Assembly: GCF_013415305.1 (NCBI RefSeq)
Contig: NZ_JACBXU010000001.1
Coordinates: forward strand, 1,116,001-1,180,000
DNA from: Pantoea sp. WMus005
GTDB taxonomy: Bacteria > Pseudomonadota > Gammaproteobacteria > Enterobacterales > Enterobacteriaceae
Length of the DNA: 64,000 nucleotides
Reading direction: 5' to 3'
Shown here: one piece after another, positions 9,513 to 19,052 of the stretch
How the letters are laid out: each line of letters starts with the position of its first letter
How positions within the stretch are numbered: position 1 is the stretch's first letter
Program-made: the position numbers and the translations under genes
Notes under the pieces: generated by a model
What the model was told of the DNA's origin: nothing
Databases searched by the model: none
What the model saw: only the letters and a program-made list of their open reading frames with translations

Positions 9513-10277
9513 ATGCAGAACAGAATCATGCTATCCAGCCAACGAAAACAGAAAATACTCGCCCTGCTCGCCCAGGAAAAGCAGGTGCAGTCGCGCGACC
9601 TGAGCCAGCGCTTTGGGCTCTCTGAAGACTCTATTCGCCGTGACCTGCGTGAACTGGCGGCCGAAGGATTGTTACAACGGGTGCATGGCGGCGCACTGCC
9701 GGTTTCCGCTGCGCTGGGCACGTTTGAAACACGCAAAAACGTGCAGACGGCGTCTAAACAGATTATCGCGCAGAAAGCAGTCTCGCTGATCCAGCCGGGA
9801 CAGATTGTATTGATCGACGGCGGGACCACCAGCGCGGAACTGGTGCGACGGTTACCTGCGACACTGAACTTTACCGCCATCACGCACAGTCCCAGCGTGG
9901 CGCTGGCGTTAGCCGATCATCCACTCGTGGAGATCATCCTGATTGGCGGGCAGCTCTATAAGCATTCCGTGGTGACGGTGGGTGCAGCAATGCTGGAGTC
10001 GATCAACCGCATCAACGCCGATCTCTTTTTTATGGGCGTCACCGGTGTGCATCCGGCTGCGGGGCTGACCACCGGGAATTTTGAAGAGGCGACGGTGAAG
10101 CGAGCGCTGGCAGGACGCGCAGCAGAAACCGTGGTGCTGGCGTCCGCCGAAAAGCTGAATTCGGCGTCGGCGTTTGCCATTGGCGATCTGTCGCTGGCGA
10201 GTACGCTGGTCGTCGAAACACAGCCGGACAAGGCGCTGCAACAGGCGCTCAGCCAGCATAATGTGACGATCATCTGA
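9513..10277 (+). CDS. DeoR-family transcriptional regulator
   Basis: About 254 residues with an N-terminal DeoR-type HTH (LAQEKQVQSRDLSQRFGLSE then IRRDLRELAAEGLLQRVHGGA). The C-terminal sugar-phosphate sensor follows, with IDGGTTSAEL and the late segment containing VTGVHP and LTTGNFEE. The frame is open back to 9483, but the ATG at 9513 or 9528 fits the family N-terminus better; none has a strong ribosome site. Its 3' end overlaps the convergent racemase-like gene by 8 bp. The target is unknown; the upstream nudK is divergent and is one option. Confidence 0.82.
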   Translation: MQNRIMLSSQRKQKILALLAQEKQVQSRDLSQRFGLSEDSIRRDLRELAAEGLLQRVHGGALPVSAALGTFETRKNVQTASKQIIAQKAVSLIQPGQIVLIDGGTTSAELVRRLPATLNFTAITHSPSVALALADHPLVEIILIGGQLYKHSVVTVGAAMLESINRINADLFFMGVTGVHPAAGLTTGNFEEATVKRALAGRAAETVVLASAEKLNSASAFAIGDLSLASTLVVETQPDKALQQALSQHNVTII

Positions 10278-10890
10278 GATCGTAGCAGGCCTGCAACGCA
10301 AGATGCGGGCCGGTCAGTGGTCGCTGTGTCTCGGGAAACTGCTGTGCAGCGGGTGTCATTGAGCTTTGCGCCAGAGCTACGGCAACGGCTCCCTGCTGAT
10401 AAGCCTGCTCTGCCGCAGCCGCAATCAATGCAAAATAGCGCGTTGTGTCCCCGGCTTTAAATGCCGCCCAGGCACCCTCCACCAGCGCGACCTCTACCTG
10501 GCTATCGGGCTGACAGAACAGTGCCCGCGTCGCCGCCAGCGTTGATTCTGCCGCACAGAGCGCCACTGTCGGACCCGACTGACGCTGCAGCGCCTTCGCT
10601 AACATCCCATCGGTTCGCATAACCCGATCCTGCACGGAGAAATCATCGGCAACCGGCCCCAGCGTTGAGCAGGTGATCAATACGGCATCAAACTGCGGCA
10701 GCAGCGCGTTAATCAGGTTTGCGATACGGCAGCGTAACTCCGCCGTCATCCCGCTGCTGCGTTCCGCCTCTGCCAGCAGCGCAGGCATCACCAGATGATT
10801 TAATGGCGGATTGTTACGCGACAATGCGCTGGCGGTATTATCAAATATCGCAATATTACTGGCGGCGGTATGGAAGCAAAGAATATTCAG
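10270..10890 (-). CDS. Asp/Glu racemase-family protein with probable CTG start
   Basis: About 206 residues if read from the CTG at 10890. It resembles the aspartate/glutamate/hydantoin racemase fold: an N-terminal strand ILCFHTAASNIAIFDN, ITCSTLGPVADD around the first catalytic-type Cys, and a second segment VALAQSSM where a Cys is often found. The first ATG/GTG/TTG candidate, a TTG at 10824, would remove the first beta strand. The CTG is preceded by GGAG at 6 bases and lies in the same frame just after the VOC stop codon at 10915. It forms a two-gene unit with the VOC gene. The substrate is unknown. Confidence 0.65.
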   Translation of the reverse strand: MNILCFHTAASNIAIFDNTASALSRNNPPLNHLVMPALLAEAERSSGMTAELRCRIANLINALLPQFDAVLITCSTLGPVADDFSVQDRVMRTDGMLAKALQRQSGPTVALCAAESTLAATRALFCQPDSQVEVALVEGAWAAFKAGDTTRYFALIAAAAEQAYQQGAVAVALAQSSMTPAAQQFPETQRPLTGPHLALQACYDLR

Positions 10891-10914
10891 GATAAGCTCC
10901 GGTTTTTCAGAAGG

Positions 10915-11313
10915 TCAGCGTGCAGGTGGCCATGAGGCACGCTGGATAACGACACGATAACCATCCACATCCATAAATGTCACGCCCCGTAGATCCCAGT
11001 AGGGATTAAATGAAGGCACCCGCTGGAATCCTGCATCATCCATACAGGCACATCGGGCCAGCCAGTCAGGCTGTTGCGGCATGTAGAGCACCAGCAGATC
11101 GTCATCGGTTGTTGATGGCCGGATGGGATGCGTATGACAGAGCGTGAATTCAAGATGCCAGCCCAGCCCTTCAGCCCCCAGCATCACACCACTAAACCCC
11201 TGATGGTCAGTAAAGTTACCCATTTCTCGCAACCCCAGCCCCTGGCAATAGATCTGACTGCTTTGCGTCAGGTCAGTCACCGGTCGGGCAATACGCAGAT
11301 GCTGAATAGCCAT
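10915..11313 (-). CDS. VOC-family (glyoxalase/dioxygenase fold) protein
   Basis: 132 residues from the ATG at 11313, which has GGGAG seven bases upstream; the frame extends further but without a ribosome site. It has two beta-alpha-beta-beta-beta halves. The first begins HLRIARPVTDL, and the second has GFQRVPSFNPYWDLRGVTFMDVDGYRVVI, ending like lactoylglutathione lyase-type proteins. Such single-chain VOC proteins bind metals or toxins, or act on small carbonyls. It is co-transcribed with the racemase-like gene. No specific function can be given. Confidence 0.75.
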   Translation of the reverse strand: MAIQHLRIARPVTDLTQSSQIYCQGLGLREMGNFTDHQGFSGVMLGAEGLGWHLEFTLCHTHPIRPSTTDDDLLVLYMPQQPDWLARCACMDDAGFQRVPSFNPYWDLRGVTFMDVDGYRVVIQRASWPPAR

Positions 11314-11632
11314 GGTTTTCTCCCTGTTGAGTTCACTGATATTTATCACAATGTTCAGAGCTTCCTGTGACGCTGGATGCGTAACCACTTCCCTGGCACT
11401 TCCATCAAAGCGCCGTTTTTTGCAAGAAGATGTGAATATCCTTCTGCGTAGTCCGGGGCCGGAAATCGCCCTGCAGTCGGCGTGCCGCTGCGGTTAGCAT
11501 GCAGTTCCGGTTATCTGATAAGTCACTTTACCGCTCAGAGCGCTAAATGCGTTCCCGCTGCAGTCATCTACACTTTCCCGGTATTCATACGGTAATGCCC
11601 TGTGCATTGCCCGGCTATAAAAGGAAGACAAT

Positions 11633-12664
11633 ATGACTGAACAAGCAACCCAGAACCACGCCTGGTTACTGGCTTCACGCCCACACGGTGAGCCGACCAA
11701 AGAGAATTTCCGTCATGTGGCTCAGCCCGTCCCGGAAATCAAAGAGGGTGAAGTGCTGCTGAAGACCATCTACCTCTCGCTTGACCCCTACATGCGTGGC
11801 CGGATGGACGAAGGTAAATCCTACGCCGCGCCGGCAGAGCTGGATCAGCCAATGGTGGGCGGCACCGTCTGTCAGGTCGCCGAATCGAAAAACAGTGACT
11901 TTAATACCGGTGACTGGGTGCTGGCGCAGAGTGGCTGGCAGGAATATGCCGTCTCTGATGGCAAAGAGATTGCGAAGCTGGGCAACGATCTGCCCCATCC
12001 CTCATGGGCGCTGGGTATTCTCGGCATGCCAGGCTTTACTGCCTACATGGGTCTGATGGATATCGGTCAGCCAAAAGCGGGTGAAACGCTGGTCGTTGCC
12101 GCCGCAACCGGTCCGGTGGGCGCAACGGTCGGCCAGTTGGGTAAACAAAAAGGCTGCCGTGTCGTGGGTGTGGCGGGCGGTGAAGAGAAGTGCCGTTATG
12201 CGGTCGATACGCTGGGCTTTGATGCCTGCCTTGATCACCACAGCGCCGACTTTGAAGAGCAGCTGAAAAACGCCTGCCCGGATGGCATCGATATCTACTT
12301 CGAAAACGTCGGTGGCAAAGTGTTTGATGCCGTGTTCCCGCTGCTGAACACCGCGGCGCGCGTGCCGGTCTGTGGTCTGGTCTCGGCTTACAGCCAGCGT
12401 GAACTGCCTCAAGGCCCGGACAGAACCTCGCTGATCATGGCGGGGATTCTGAAACGCCGTATTCGTATGCAGGGCTTTATCATCTTCCAGGATTATGGTG
12501 ACCGTTACCCTGAGTTCCTGGAGGCGATGCGTCCGCTGGTGGAGAATAAAAAAATCCACTATCGCGAGCACATGATTGAAGGATTAGAGAACGCGCCACA
12601 GGCGTTTATCGATATGCTGAATGGCAAGAACTTCGGTAAAACCGTGGTGAACGTCGGCGCATAA
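11633..12664 (+). CDS. curA: NADPH-dependent curcumin/alkenal reductase CurA
   Basis: 343 residues, typical of the zinc-free MDR leukotriene B4/CurA group. Motifs are LSLDPYMRGRM (about 46-56), the cofactor motif AATGPVGATVGQLGK (near 157-171), and IDIYFENVGGKVFDAV. It reduces alpha,beta-unsaturated ketones and aldehydes with NADPH. It starts with ATG at 11633 after AAGGAAGACAAT and appears to be a single-gene unit ending in a strong hairpin. Symbol by strong resemblance to E. coli CurA. Confidence 0.87.
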   Translation: MTEQATQNHAWLLASRPHGEPTKENFRHVAQPVPEIKEGEVLLKTIYLSLDPYMRGRMDEGKSYAAPAELDQPMVGGTVCQVAESKNSDFNTGDWVLAQSGWQEYAVSDGKEIAKLGNDLPHPSWALGILGMPGFTAYMGLMDIGQPKAGETLVVAAATGPVGATVGQLGKQKGCRVVGVAGGEEKCRYAVDTLGFDACLDHHSADFEEQLKNACPDGIDIYFENVGGKVFDAVFPLLNTAARVPVCGLVSAYSQRELPQGPDRTSLIMAGILKRRIRMQGFIIFQDYGDRYPEFLEAMRPLVENKKIHYREHMIEGLENAPQAFIDMLNGKNFGKTVVNVGA

Positions 12665-12672
12665 TTGCGTTA

Positions 12673-12699
12673 GCGTGCCGCGTCACTGACGTGGCACGC
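12673..12699. terminator. hairpin between curA and the kinase gene
   Basis: A nested dyad GCGTGCC / GGCACGC with an inner CGTCA / TGACG stem lies between two convergent genes. No T run follows, so it may act as a weak bidirectional terminator. Confidence 0.4.
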
Positions 12700-12705
12700 C
12701 ATTAA

Positions 12706-13566
12706 TCAGTGCGGCTGCCGGGAAACGTGTTCGGCAGCCGCACAGTTAGCTTCACTGACCGCCTCTCCCAGCGTTGCGCCGACGCTCAGGCGCTGACACA
12801 ACACCCCGACAAAACAATCCCCGGCACCGTGCGTGCTGACCAGTTTTACTTTCTGCGCCGCCAGTGTATGGGTTTGTCCCGCCTCGCTGTAAGCCACACC
12901 GTATTCACCCGCTGTCACCACCACTCTGGCAAAGCGTCCCGCCAGCGATTCCGCGGCTGTGTGCGCTGAGTTCAGATCCTGCACGCTGATCCCGCACATA
13001 TCACGTGCCTCGATGGCGTTCACCACCAGCAGATCGATACAGCCCTCAAACGCTGCCGACAATGCGCGGGCGGGCGCGGCATTAACACAGACCGTAATCC
13101 CCCGCTGCTGTGCCGCCTGGGCCGCACAGAGATTGACCGCTTCAGGAACTTCATTTTGCAGCACCAGCAGAGAGACATCCTGCCAGAAGCCGGGCTGTTC
13201 AAAGGTCGCCAGCGGGATCTGCTGATTGGCATTGGAGACCACGACCGCACCGTAATCCCCTTCGGCATCGGTAATCGCCACGCTCATTCCGGAGGGAAGC
13301 TCATCGATCACGCTCACCTGCGTGCAATCAACACCGGCCTGCTGCAGATGATCCAGCAGAAATTGCCCCTGCTGATCGCGACCCACCGAACCGGCAAAGC
13401 GCACCGCTGCGCCCGCACGGGCCGCCGCTACCGCCTGATTACCGCCCTTTCCGCCAAACTTATAGTGACAGGCGCTGCCCATCACCGTTTCGCCTTTCTC
13501 CGGACGATGATGCGCGTCCAGCATAATGTCGTAATGAAGACTGCCGGTGACTGCAATTTTGCTCAT
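12706..13566 (-). CDS. PfkB-family carbohydrate kinase (ribokinase-like)
   Basis: 286 residues. The N-terminal PfkB signature is GGKGGNQAVAAARAG (about residues 38-52), and the C-terminal ATP and catalytic motif is STHGAGDCFVG with the general-base Asp. It should phosphorylate the sugar brought in by the adjacent ABC transporter, or a product of the TIM-barrel isomerase. It is the last gene of a six-gene operon and starts 2 bases after the rpiR-type stop codon. It is slightly shorter than RbsK and is not assigned a substrate. Confidence 0.85.
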   Translation of the reverse strand: MSKIAVTGSLHYDIMLDAHHRPEKGETVMGSACHYKFGGKGGNQAVAAARAGAAVRFAGSVGRDQQGQFLLDHLQQAGVDCTQVSVIDELPSGMSVAITDAEGDYGAVVVSNANQQIPLATFEQPGFWQDVSLLVLQNEVPEAVNLCAAQAAQQRGITVCVNAAPARALSAAFEGCIDLLVVNAIEARDMCGISVQDLNSAHTAAESLAGRFARVVVTAGEYGVAYSEAGQTHTLAAQKVKLVSTHGAGDCFVGVLCQRLSVGATLGEAVSEANCAAAEHVSRQPH

Positions 13567-13568
13567 AA

Positions 13569-14426
13569 CTAGAATTCCCGCAGATCCTGAACCGCATGCT
13601 GGGTTTTCATCAGGTTTTTCTCCGCCCGCTTCAGGTCTTTCTTTGCGATAGCGACAAACAGCGCATCCAGAATATTGAGCTGGGCGATGCGTGACGCGGC
13701 GTTTTCACCCAGCAGATGCGATCCCTGAGAGGTTGAATTGAGGACCACATGCGCACTCTGCGCGATCGGGGATTCAGCGTAGTTGGTAATGGCGATCACC
13801 TTCGCGCCATTCTTCCCCGCCAGTTTGACCGGATCGTTCACCGCACGTGTCGCACCCGAATGGCTGATGGCGATAACCACATCGTCATCAGATAACACGG
13901 CAGCTGACATCAGCATGATGTGGGCGTCGTCATAGGCGGTCGACTTGATGCCAATCTTCAGCATCTTGTGTGACAGGTCCCGTGCCACGGCGGCAGAACC
14001 GCCCACGGCATAGAGATCGATATGACGCGCTTTAAAGATGATGTCCGCCGCACGATTAAATTCAGAGACATCCAGAATCGATAAAGTTTCTTCAATTGCC
14101 TGGATAGAGGTTCTGAACACTTTGGCCAGCAACTGCTCCGACGAATCATCCGGCTCAATTTCCGCATGCAGTCCCGCCACTTCAGACTGGTTGTAATAGA
14201 TCAGGCCACTTCTGAAATGCCTGAAGCCAGTGAAGTTAAGTTTTTTAGTAATCTTAACGATCATCGCTTCAGAGACATTATTCTCCTGCGCAATCTCCTT
14301 GAGAGAGGACTGCTCGGTAATGTCGGTTCGGGCAATGATTGCCTCCGCCACACGTCGTTCTAACGGCGTCAGCTGGGGCAAACGCATACGAATCTGAGCG
14401 CCAATGGCTCGCGGATCTTGCTTCAT
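13569..14426 (-). CDS. MurR/RpiR-family transcriptional regulator
   Basis: 285 residues: an N-terminal HTH_6 domain (about 1-80, with SLKEIAQENNVSEAMIVKITKKL) and a SIS sugar-phosphate-binding domain (about 130-265, with AVGGSAAVARDLSHK and AISHSGATRAV). It should sense a phosphosugar from this pathway and repress or activate the operon. Its ATG overlaps the permease stop in TAATGA, so it is translationally coupled. Repeats upstream of the first gene are the likely binding site. Confidence 0.88.
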   Translation of the reverse strand: MKQDPRAIGAQIRMRLPQLTPLERRVAEAIIARTDITEQSSLKEIAQENNVSEAMIVKITKKLNFTGFRHFRSGLIYYNQSEVAGLHAEIEPDDSSEQLLAKVFRTSIQAIEETLSILDVSEFNRAADIIFKARHIDLYAVGGSAAVARDLSHKMLKIGIKSTAYDDAHIMLMSAAVLSDDDVVIAISHSGATRAVNDPVKLAGKNGAKVIAITNYAESPIAQSAHVVLNSTSQGSHLLGENAASRIAQLNILDALFVAIAKKDLKRAEKNLMKTQHAVQDLREF

Positions 14427-15397
14427 TACTTGCCTCGGGTCGCCCGGTCAATCAACATCGCTATGATAATAATAAGGCCGGTAGCGAGCAATTGGTAAAA
14501 GGCCTGAATGTTCAGTAAGGTCAAGCCATTACGTAGCACCCCGAGGATCACCACGCCAATCAGCGTGCCGAAGATACTGCCCTTGCCGCCCATCAGTGAT
14601 GCACCACCAATGGCCGCCGCCGCAATAGCGTCCAGTTCCCACAGGTTGCCGATTGTCGGCTCCGCAGCACCCAGACGACCAATCAGAATCAGCGAGGCCA
14701 GTGAGGCCAGCAGACCGGAGAAGATGTAAACCGTGACCTTGGTGCGCTTCACCGGCACACCGGCGACCCGCGCCGCCTCTTCATTACCGCCAATCGCCAG
14801 AATATATTCCCCCAGCGGGGTCTTATTCATCACCGTCCAGAGCACCAGCGCAATCACCGCGACAATCACAATCGGCGTCGGAATACCCAACAGCATGCTG
14901 TTAATCAGCGTGCGGAACTCCAGCGGAATACCGAAGACCGGATTGCCGCCGGTATAGATCAGCGCGATGGCCCGGAACAGCGACAGGCCGCCCAGCGTAA
15001 CGATAAACGGCTGCAGCCCGGCATAGGCGATCAGTGAACCGCTGAACAGCCCGCACATCGCGCCCACACCCAGCGTCGCGAGGATCGCCAGCGGTACCGG
15101 CACACCCGAGGTCATCAGCGTGGCACCCAGCACCGCGGAGAGCGCCGCGGTGGGACCGACCGAGAGGTCAATCCCGCCGGAGATAATCACCAGCGTCATG
15201 CCCAGGGCAATCAGGGCGTTGATCGAAGACTGCTGCAGAATATTCAGCAGATTGGGCACCGTGAAAAAGACCGGCGACAGAAACGAAAATGTCACCACGA
15301 TAATCAGTAAGCCAATTAAGGTACCGGCATCGCGTACGTTAAATTTAAGCCGCAACGCGGGTCGGGTACCCGGCCCGGTAGATGTCTGAGTCGTCAT
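14426..15397 (-). CDS. sugar ABC transporter permease (RbsC type)
   Basis: 323 residues with about eight to ten hydrophobic segments. It has the family hallmark GITLV-like ISGGIDLSVGPTAALSAVLGA, and an EAA-like loop ending NEEAARVAGVPVKRTKV. It forms the inner-membrane channel of a ribose-type (CUT2) importer with the ATPase and binding protein encoded just upstream. Overlaps the regulator gene by one base. Confidence 0.9.
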   Translation of the reverse strand: MTTQTSTGPGTRPALRLKFNVRDAGTLIGLLIIVVTFSFLSPVFFTVPNLLNILQQSSINALIALGMTLVIISGGIDLSVGPTAALSAVLGATLMTSGVPVPLAILATLGVGAMCGLFSGSLIAYAGLQPFIVTLGGLSLFRAIALIYTGGNPVFGIPLEFRTLINSMLLGIPTPIVIVAVIALVLWTVMNKTPLGEYILAIGGNEEAARVAGVPVKRTKVTVYIFSGLLASLASLILIGRLGAAEPTIGNLWELDAIAAAAIGGASLMGGKGSIFGTLIGVVILGVLRNGLTLLNIQAFYQLLATGLIIIIAMLIDRATRGK

Positions 15398-15429
15398 AGT
15401 TATAACCTTAAATAGTGTCAGGTAAGCGG

Positions 15430-16932
15430 TCAGGCGGTCTGGTCGATATCTTTAATGGCATAACGGGCGATGTTCTCTTCGGTGATCGCGCTGCCGGTGA
15501 GCTCTTTGGTAATCCGTCCCTCACGCATCACCAGCACCCGGTCAGAGATGCGCATGATCTCGGTCATCTCTGACGACACCACCACAATGGCTTTGCCCGC
15601 CTGGGCCAGTTTTTCGATCAGATGATAGATTTCAGATTTGGCGCCAATGTCGATACCGCGCGTCGGCTCATCAAACAGAAACACATTGGCATCTGCTGCC
15701 ACCCAGCGGCCGATGATCACTTTCTGCTGATTGCCGCCGCTCAGCGTGCCAATGGTTTTCTCAATGTCGAGCGGGCGCAGCTTCAGGTCGCCCATGACCG
15801 TCAGCGCCTCGCGGTCCAGTCTGGCCTGACTGATCAGACCCACCGACGTGAAGCGGTGCATCGACGGCAGTGCCATATTCATCTTCACCGCCCGCTCTTT
15901 GATAATGCCCTCTTTTTTGCGGTCTTCCGGTACCAGACCAATGCCCGCTTTAATCGCCGCACGCACGTTGTGGTTCTGCACTGCGGTGCCGTTGACGCTC
16001 ACCGTGCCACAGGTGCGCCTGTCGATACCGGCAATCAGCTTCAGCAGTTCCGTGCGCCCAGAGCCCACCAGCCCCGCAATGCCCAGCACTTCGCCAGCAC
16101 GAACGCTGAAGTTTGCCGCCACCACCTCATTGCCACGCGTCAGATCCTCTACCCGCAGCACTTCGCGATCGGTGACAAATGCCTGATGGTCGAGCTTGTC
16201 GATCTTCCGTCCGACCATTTTGGCGACGATGCTCTCCTCATCCTCATCACTGATGTTGACCACCCCAACCTGCTTTCCGTCACGCATAATGGTGGCGCGG
16301 TCGCAGACCCGGAAAATCTCATTCATCTTGTGCGACACATAGATCAGTGAGACGCCGGTCGATTTTAAGTCGCCAATCAGTTCCGCCAGCCGGTCGAACT
16401 CGCGGGGCGTCAGGCTGGAGGTCGGCTCATCCATGGCGATGATTTTCGCGTCATCCAGCAGCGCGCGGGCGATCTCCACAATCTGCTGCTGCGACACCTT
16501 AAGGTTCCTGATCGGCGTATCGGGATCGATAGTGGGATCCAGCGTCTTCAGAATCAGAGTAGCCCGTGCCAGCTGGGCTTTCTTATCCACCCACCAGCCG
16601 CCAGCGCGGGTCAGCGGGCGACCCAGAAACATGTTCTGCGCCACGGAAAGCTCAGGCACATGCTGCAACTCCTGGTGGATCATCGCGATCCCTGACTGAC
16701 GGGCGCTGAGCGGACTGCGGATTTGCACCCGGTTTCCGTTGACGCTAATCTCCCCGCTGTCCGCACCGCGCACGCCGGAGAGGATATTCAGCAGCGTCGA
16801 CTTACCTGCGCCGTTTTCCCCAATCAGCGCGTGCACCTCGCCGGGCCGCACTGAGAAATCGACATCCTGTAGCGCGGCGGCGTTACCGTAACTTTTGCTG
16901 ATGCCACGCATCATTAAGCGAAACTGTTCCAT
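15430..16932 (-). CDS. sugar ABC transporter ATP-binding protein (RbsA type, tandem ATPase)
   Basis: 500 residues from the ATG at 16932, which has GGGAG nearby and fits the family N-terminus; the frame continues upstream without support. The N-terminal ATPase has Walker A GENGAGKST, VSQQQIVEIARAL and MDEPTSSL. The C-terminal half has a degenerate Walker A (GLVGSGRTE), the signature LSGGNQQKV and FDEPTRGIDIG. This tandem design, with a weak second site, is typical of CUT2 sugar importers. Confidence 0.92.
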   Translation of the reverse strand: MEQFRLMMRGISKSYGNAAALQDVDFSVRPGEVHALIGENGAGKSTLLNILSGVRGADSGEISVNGNRVQIRSPLSARQSGIAMIHQELQHVPELSVAQNMFLGRPLTRAGGWWVDKKAQLARATLILKTLDPTIDPDTPIRNLKVSQQQIVEIARALLDDAKIIAMDEPTSSLTPREFDRLAELIGDLKSTGVSLIYVSHKMNEIFRVCDRATIMRDGKQVGVVNISDEDEESIVAKMVGRKIDKLDHQAFVTDREVLRVEDLTRGNEVVAANFSVRAGEVLGIAGLVGSGRTELLKLIAGIDRRTCGTVSVNGTAVQNHNVRAAIKAGIGLVPEDRKKEGIIKERAVKMNMALPSMHRFTSVGLISQARLDREALTVMGDLKLRPLDIEKTIGTLSGGNQQKVIIGRWVAADANVFLFDEPTRGIDIGAKSEIYHLIEKLAQAGKAIVVVSSEMTEIMRISDRVLVMREGRITKELTGSAITEENIARYAIKDIDQTA

Positions 16933-16948
16933 ACCCGCTCCCGCTGAC

Positions 16949-17989
16949 CTATTGTTGAGCCAGCAACTGACGCAACCGGCTGTTGTCTTTAGTGGAGAAC
17001 GCCCCGACATTCTCTTTGGTGATCAGCGCCTGCGGTGTGGAGATAACGCGCGACAGTTTCTGTCCATTGATCAGACGGATCACCACGTCCATGGCCACTT
17101 CACCGGTCAGCACCGGGAAACTGTCTACCGTGCCAGTAAGCTCGCCGCGCTTAATGGAGGCGTAGGCATCGGAAATGCCGTCGGTGCCAAAGATCGCCAC
17201 CTGTGACGCTTTGTTCTGCGCGCGAACCGCCTCTACCACGCCCAGCGCCATGGTGTCGTTGTTGGCGTAGAAGCCGATGAGATCAGGATGCTGTTGCAGA
17301 ATGGTCGATGCAGCGTTAAAGGCCTGCTCGCGACTCCAGTTAGCGGGCACGCTGGCCACGATGGTGAACTTGCCGGCGCTGTCCAGCGTCTCTTTAAAGC
17401 CACGGGTACGCTGTCCGGCGGCATAAACCCCTGGCTGCCCTTCAATCACCGCCACTTTGCCGCCCTGCGGATGATGCTGAATAAACCATTTCGCCACCCG
17501 CACGCCATTATCCTTCTGGACGTTGCCGACGTAGTAACGCGCGTTCGGCATCACCGCATCATTAACATTAACCACCGGGATATTTTTACTGTTGGCGCTC
17601 TCCAGCGCAGGCTCCAGGTTGATGTCGGTCTGCGGCGAAACCAGCAGGCCGTTAAAGCCCTGCGAGATCAGGGTTTCCGCAATGGAGAGCTGACCGAGCT
17701 GATCGTCTTCATTAGCCGCCGCCTGATAGGCCACGGTAACGCCATATTTTTTCGCCGCGACCTCGTAGCCCTGACCGAGCAGACGCCAGTATTCATTGGT
17801 CAGGGTTTTCGATACCCCACCAATCTTCAATGACTTATCGACTTTTGGCAGTGCACCATATTTGGTGTCAAGCTGGGTCCAGTCGGTGCGGTCCGGTTCA
17901 GTATCGGATTGCAGGGGTGCCAGTTCTGCCGCATAAACCGTGCTGCAGAGTAGTGAAGAAGCGATAAAGGCAAGCAGGCGTTTTTTCAT
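16949..17989 (-). CDS. periplasmic sugar-binding protein of the CUT2 ABC transporter
   Basis: 346 residues from the ATG at 17989, starting a clean signal peptide (MKKRLLAFIASSLLCSTVYA). The mature part is a Peripla_BP_4 type I binding protein, with AETLISQGFNGLLVSPQTD and FGTDGISDAYASIKRGELTGTVDSFP hinge and ligand segments. It delivers the sugar to the permease/ATPase encoded downstream. The fold is sure; the sugar is unknown. The long N-terminal extension before KIGGVSKTL is unlike RbsB. Confidence 0.9.
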   Translation of the reverse strand: MKKRLLAFIASSLLCSTVYAAELAPLQSDTEPDRTDWTQLDTKYGALPKVDKSLKIGGVSKTLTNEYWRLLGQGYEVAAKKYGVTVAYQAAANEDDQLGQLSIAETLISQGFNGLLVSPQTDINLEPALESANSKNIPVVNVNDAVMPNARYYVGNVQKDNGVRVAKWFIQHHPQGGKVAVIEGQPGVYAAGQRTRGFKETLDSAGKFTIVASVPANWSREQAFNAASTILQQHPDLIGFYANNDTMALGVVEAVRAQNKASQVAIFGTDGISDAYASIKRGELTGTVDSFPVLTGEVAMDVVIRLINGQKLSRVISTPQALITKENVGAFSTKDNSRLRQLLAQQ

Positions 17990-18044
17990 TTTTATAGTCT
18001 CAGCATGTGGGTAGAGATGTGATGTTCTTATGATTAATCGGCTG

Positions 18045-19025
18045 TCAGCGGGCCAGCATGATGTCGTTGACGATCTGCTGTGAGGCGACCGCATCCTGAC
18101 GCTCAATAGCAGCCTGTAACTGCGCGTTACCGTGCAACTGGTCACAAAGTCTGAGCAGGCGCTTAACGGTGGCGATGTTGCTCTCCGCTTCACGAATCGG
18201 GTCAAGCCCGCTGGCATCCGGGAAGGTATCGAAGTAGTAGGCGCCGCGGTAGCCGTCGCGCTGCATCTGCCAGAGAAACTCCAGCGTGGCGCGCGGATTA
18301 ACGGAGGCGACCATCAGGCCGTCGTCACGTTTGCCCCAGCCATCATTCAGGTCCAGCCCCAGCAGTCGTGAGCGGCGTGCCACCATCGCAGCAGCGTAAG
18401 CCGGGATCTCATTGGCAAACAGCACGTGCGCAAAATCCAGGGTGATCCCCAGATTGGCGCAGCCCGCCTCTTCCACCGCCAGCAGACAGGTAGTGGCGTT
18501 GGGGAAGATGCTGTAGGCGCGCGGCTCATTGGGTTTGTATTCAATGCTGACGTCAACGTCCGGGGCATACTCCGCCACTTCACGCACGGCGCTGACCGCA
18601 TCCTCCCAGATCTTTTTATAGTCGGCCTGGAAGCAGTAATCGAAACCGTCCTGCCCCATCCACAGCGTCATCAGCTGTGAACCAAATTCCCGCCCCGCGT
18701 CAATGCCGCGCTTGGTCAGCTCGATCGCTTCGCGACGCACTTTCGCGTCGGGATGAGTGAACGCGCCGATTTTGAACTGCGGCGCATCCCAGCGCATCTG
18801 CATGCCGTTGACAGCAAGCCCCGCATCACTGATCGCCTGTCGAAGAGTGGGAATATCGCTGGTCAGATGCTGCGGAAAGTTGAGGTCGAGATGCGTTAAG
18901 CCTTTTACCTTGCCTGCGCGGGCAACCATCTGCAGCACAGAGGGCTTGCCCTGCTGATCGGGCCAGTAGAGATGTGCGCCCGAGGCGAACGAGTTGAGAC
19001 GGGTAGCAAATTTCAGTTCCGACAT
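18045..19025 (-). CDS. sugar (phosphate) isomerase/epimerase, xylose-isomerase-like TIM barrel
   Basis: 326 residues from the ATG at 19025, which has AGGA nine bases upstream; two start-like codons lie just before it. It contains SIEYKPNEPRAYS and GITLDFAHVLFANE, the Glu, His and Asp metal-site pattern of AP endonuclease 2-type sugar isomerases. As first gene of the operon it probably interconverts the imported sugar before the PfkB kinase acts. Longer than D-tagatose/psicose 3-epimerases (about 290), so the exact activity is left open. Confidence 0.82.
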   Translation of the reverse strand: MSELKFATRLNSFASGAHLYWPDQQGKPSVLQMVARAGKVKGLTHLDLNFPQHLTSDIPTLRQAISDAGLAVNGMQMRWDAPQFKIGAFTHPDAKVRREAIELTKRGIDAGREFGSQLMTLWMGQDGFDYCFQADYKKIWEDAVSAVREVAEYAPDVDVSIEYKPNEPRAYSIFPNATTCLLAVEEAGCANLGITLDFAHVLFANEIPAYAAAMVARRSRLLGLDLNDGWGKRDDGLMVASVNPRATLEFLWQMQRDGYRGAYYFDTFPDASGLDPIREAESNIATVKRLLRLCDQLHGNAQLQAAIERQDAVASQQIVNDIMLAR

Positions 19026-19052
19026 GAGCATCAATCCTTCAGAGTGCGTATT

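Noticed and set aside
15622..16350. 242-codon plus-strand frame inside the RbsA-type ATPase gene
   Set aside because: Shadow of the ATPase gene, which has both Walker and signature motifs on the other strand.
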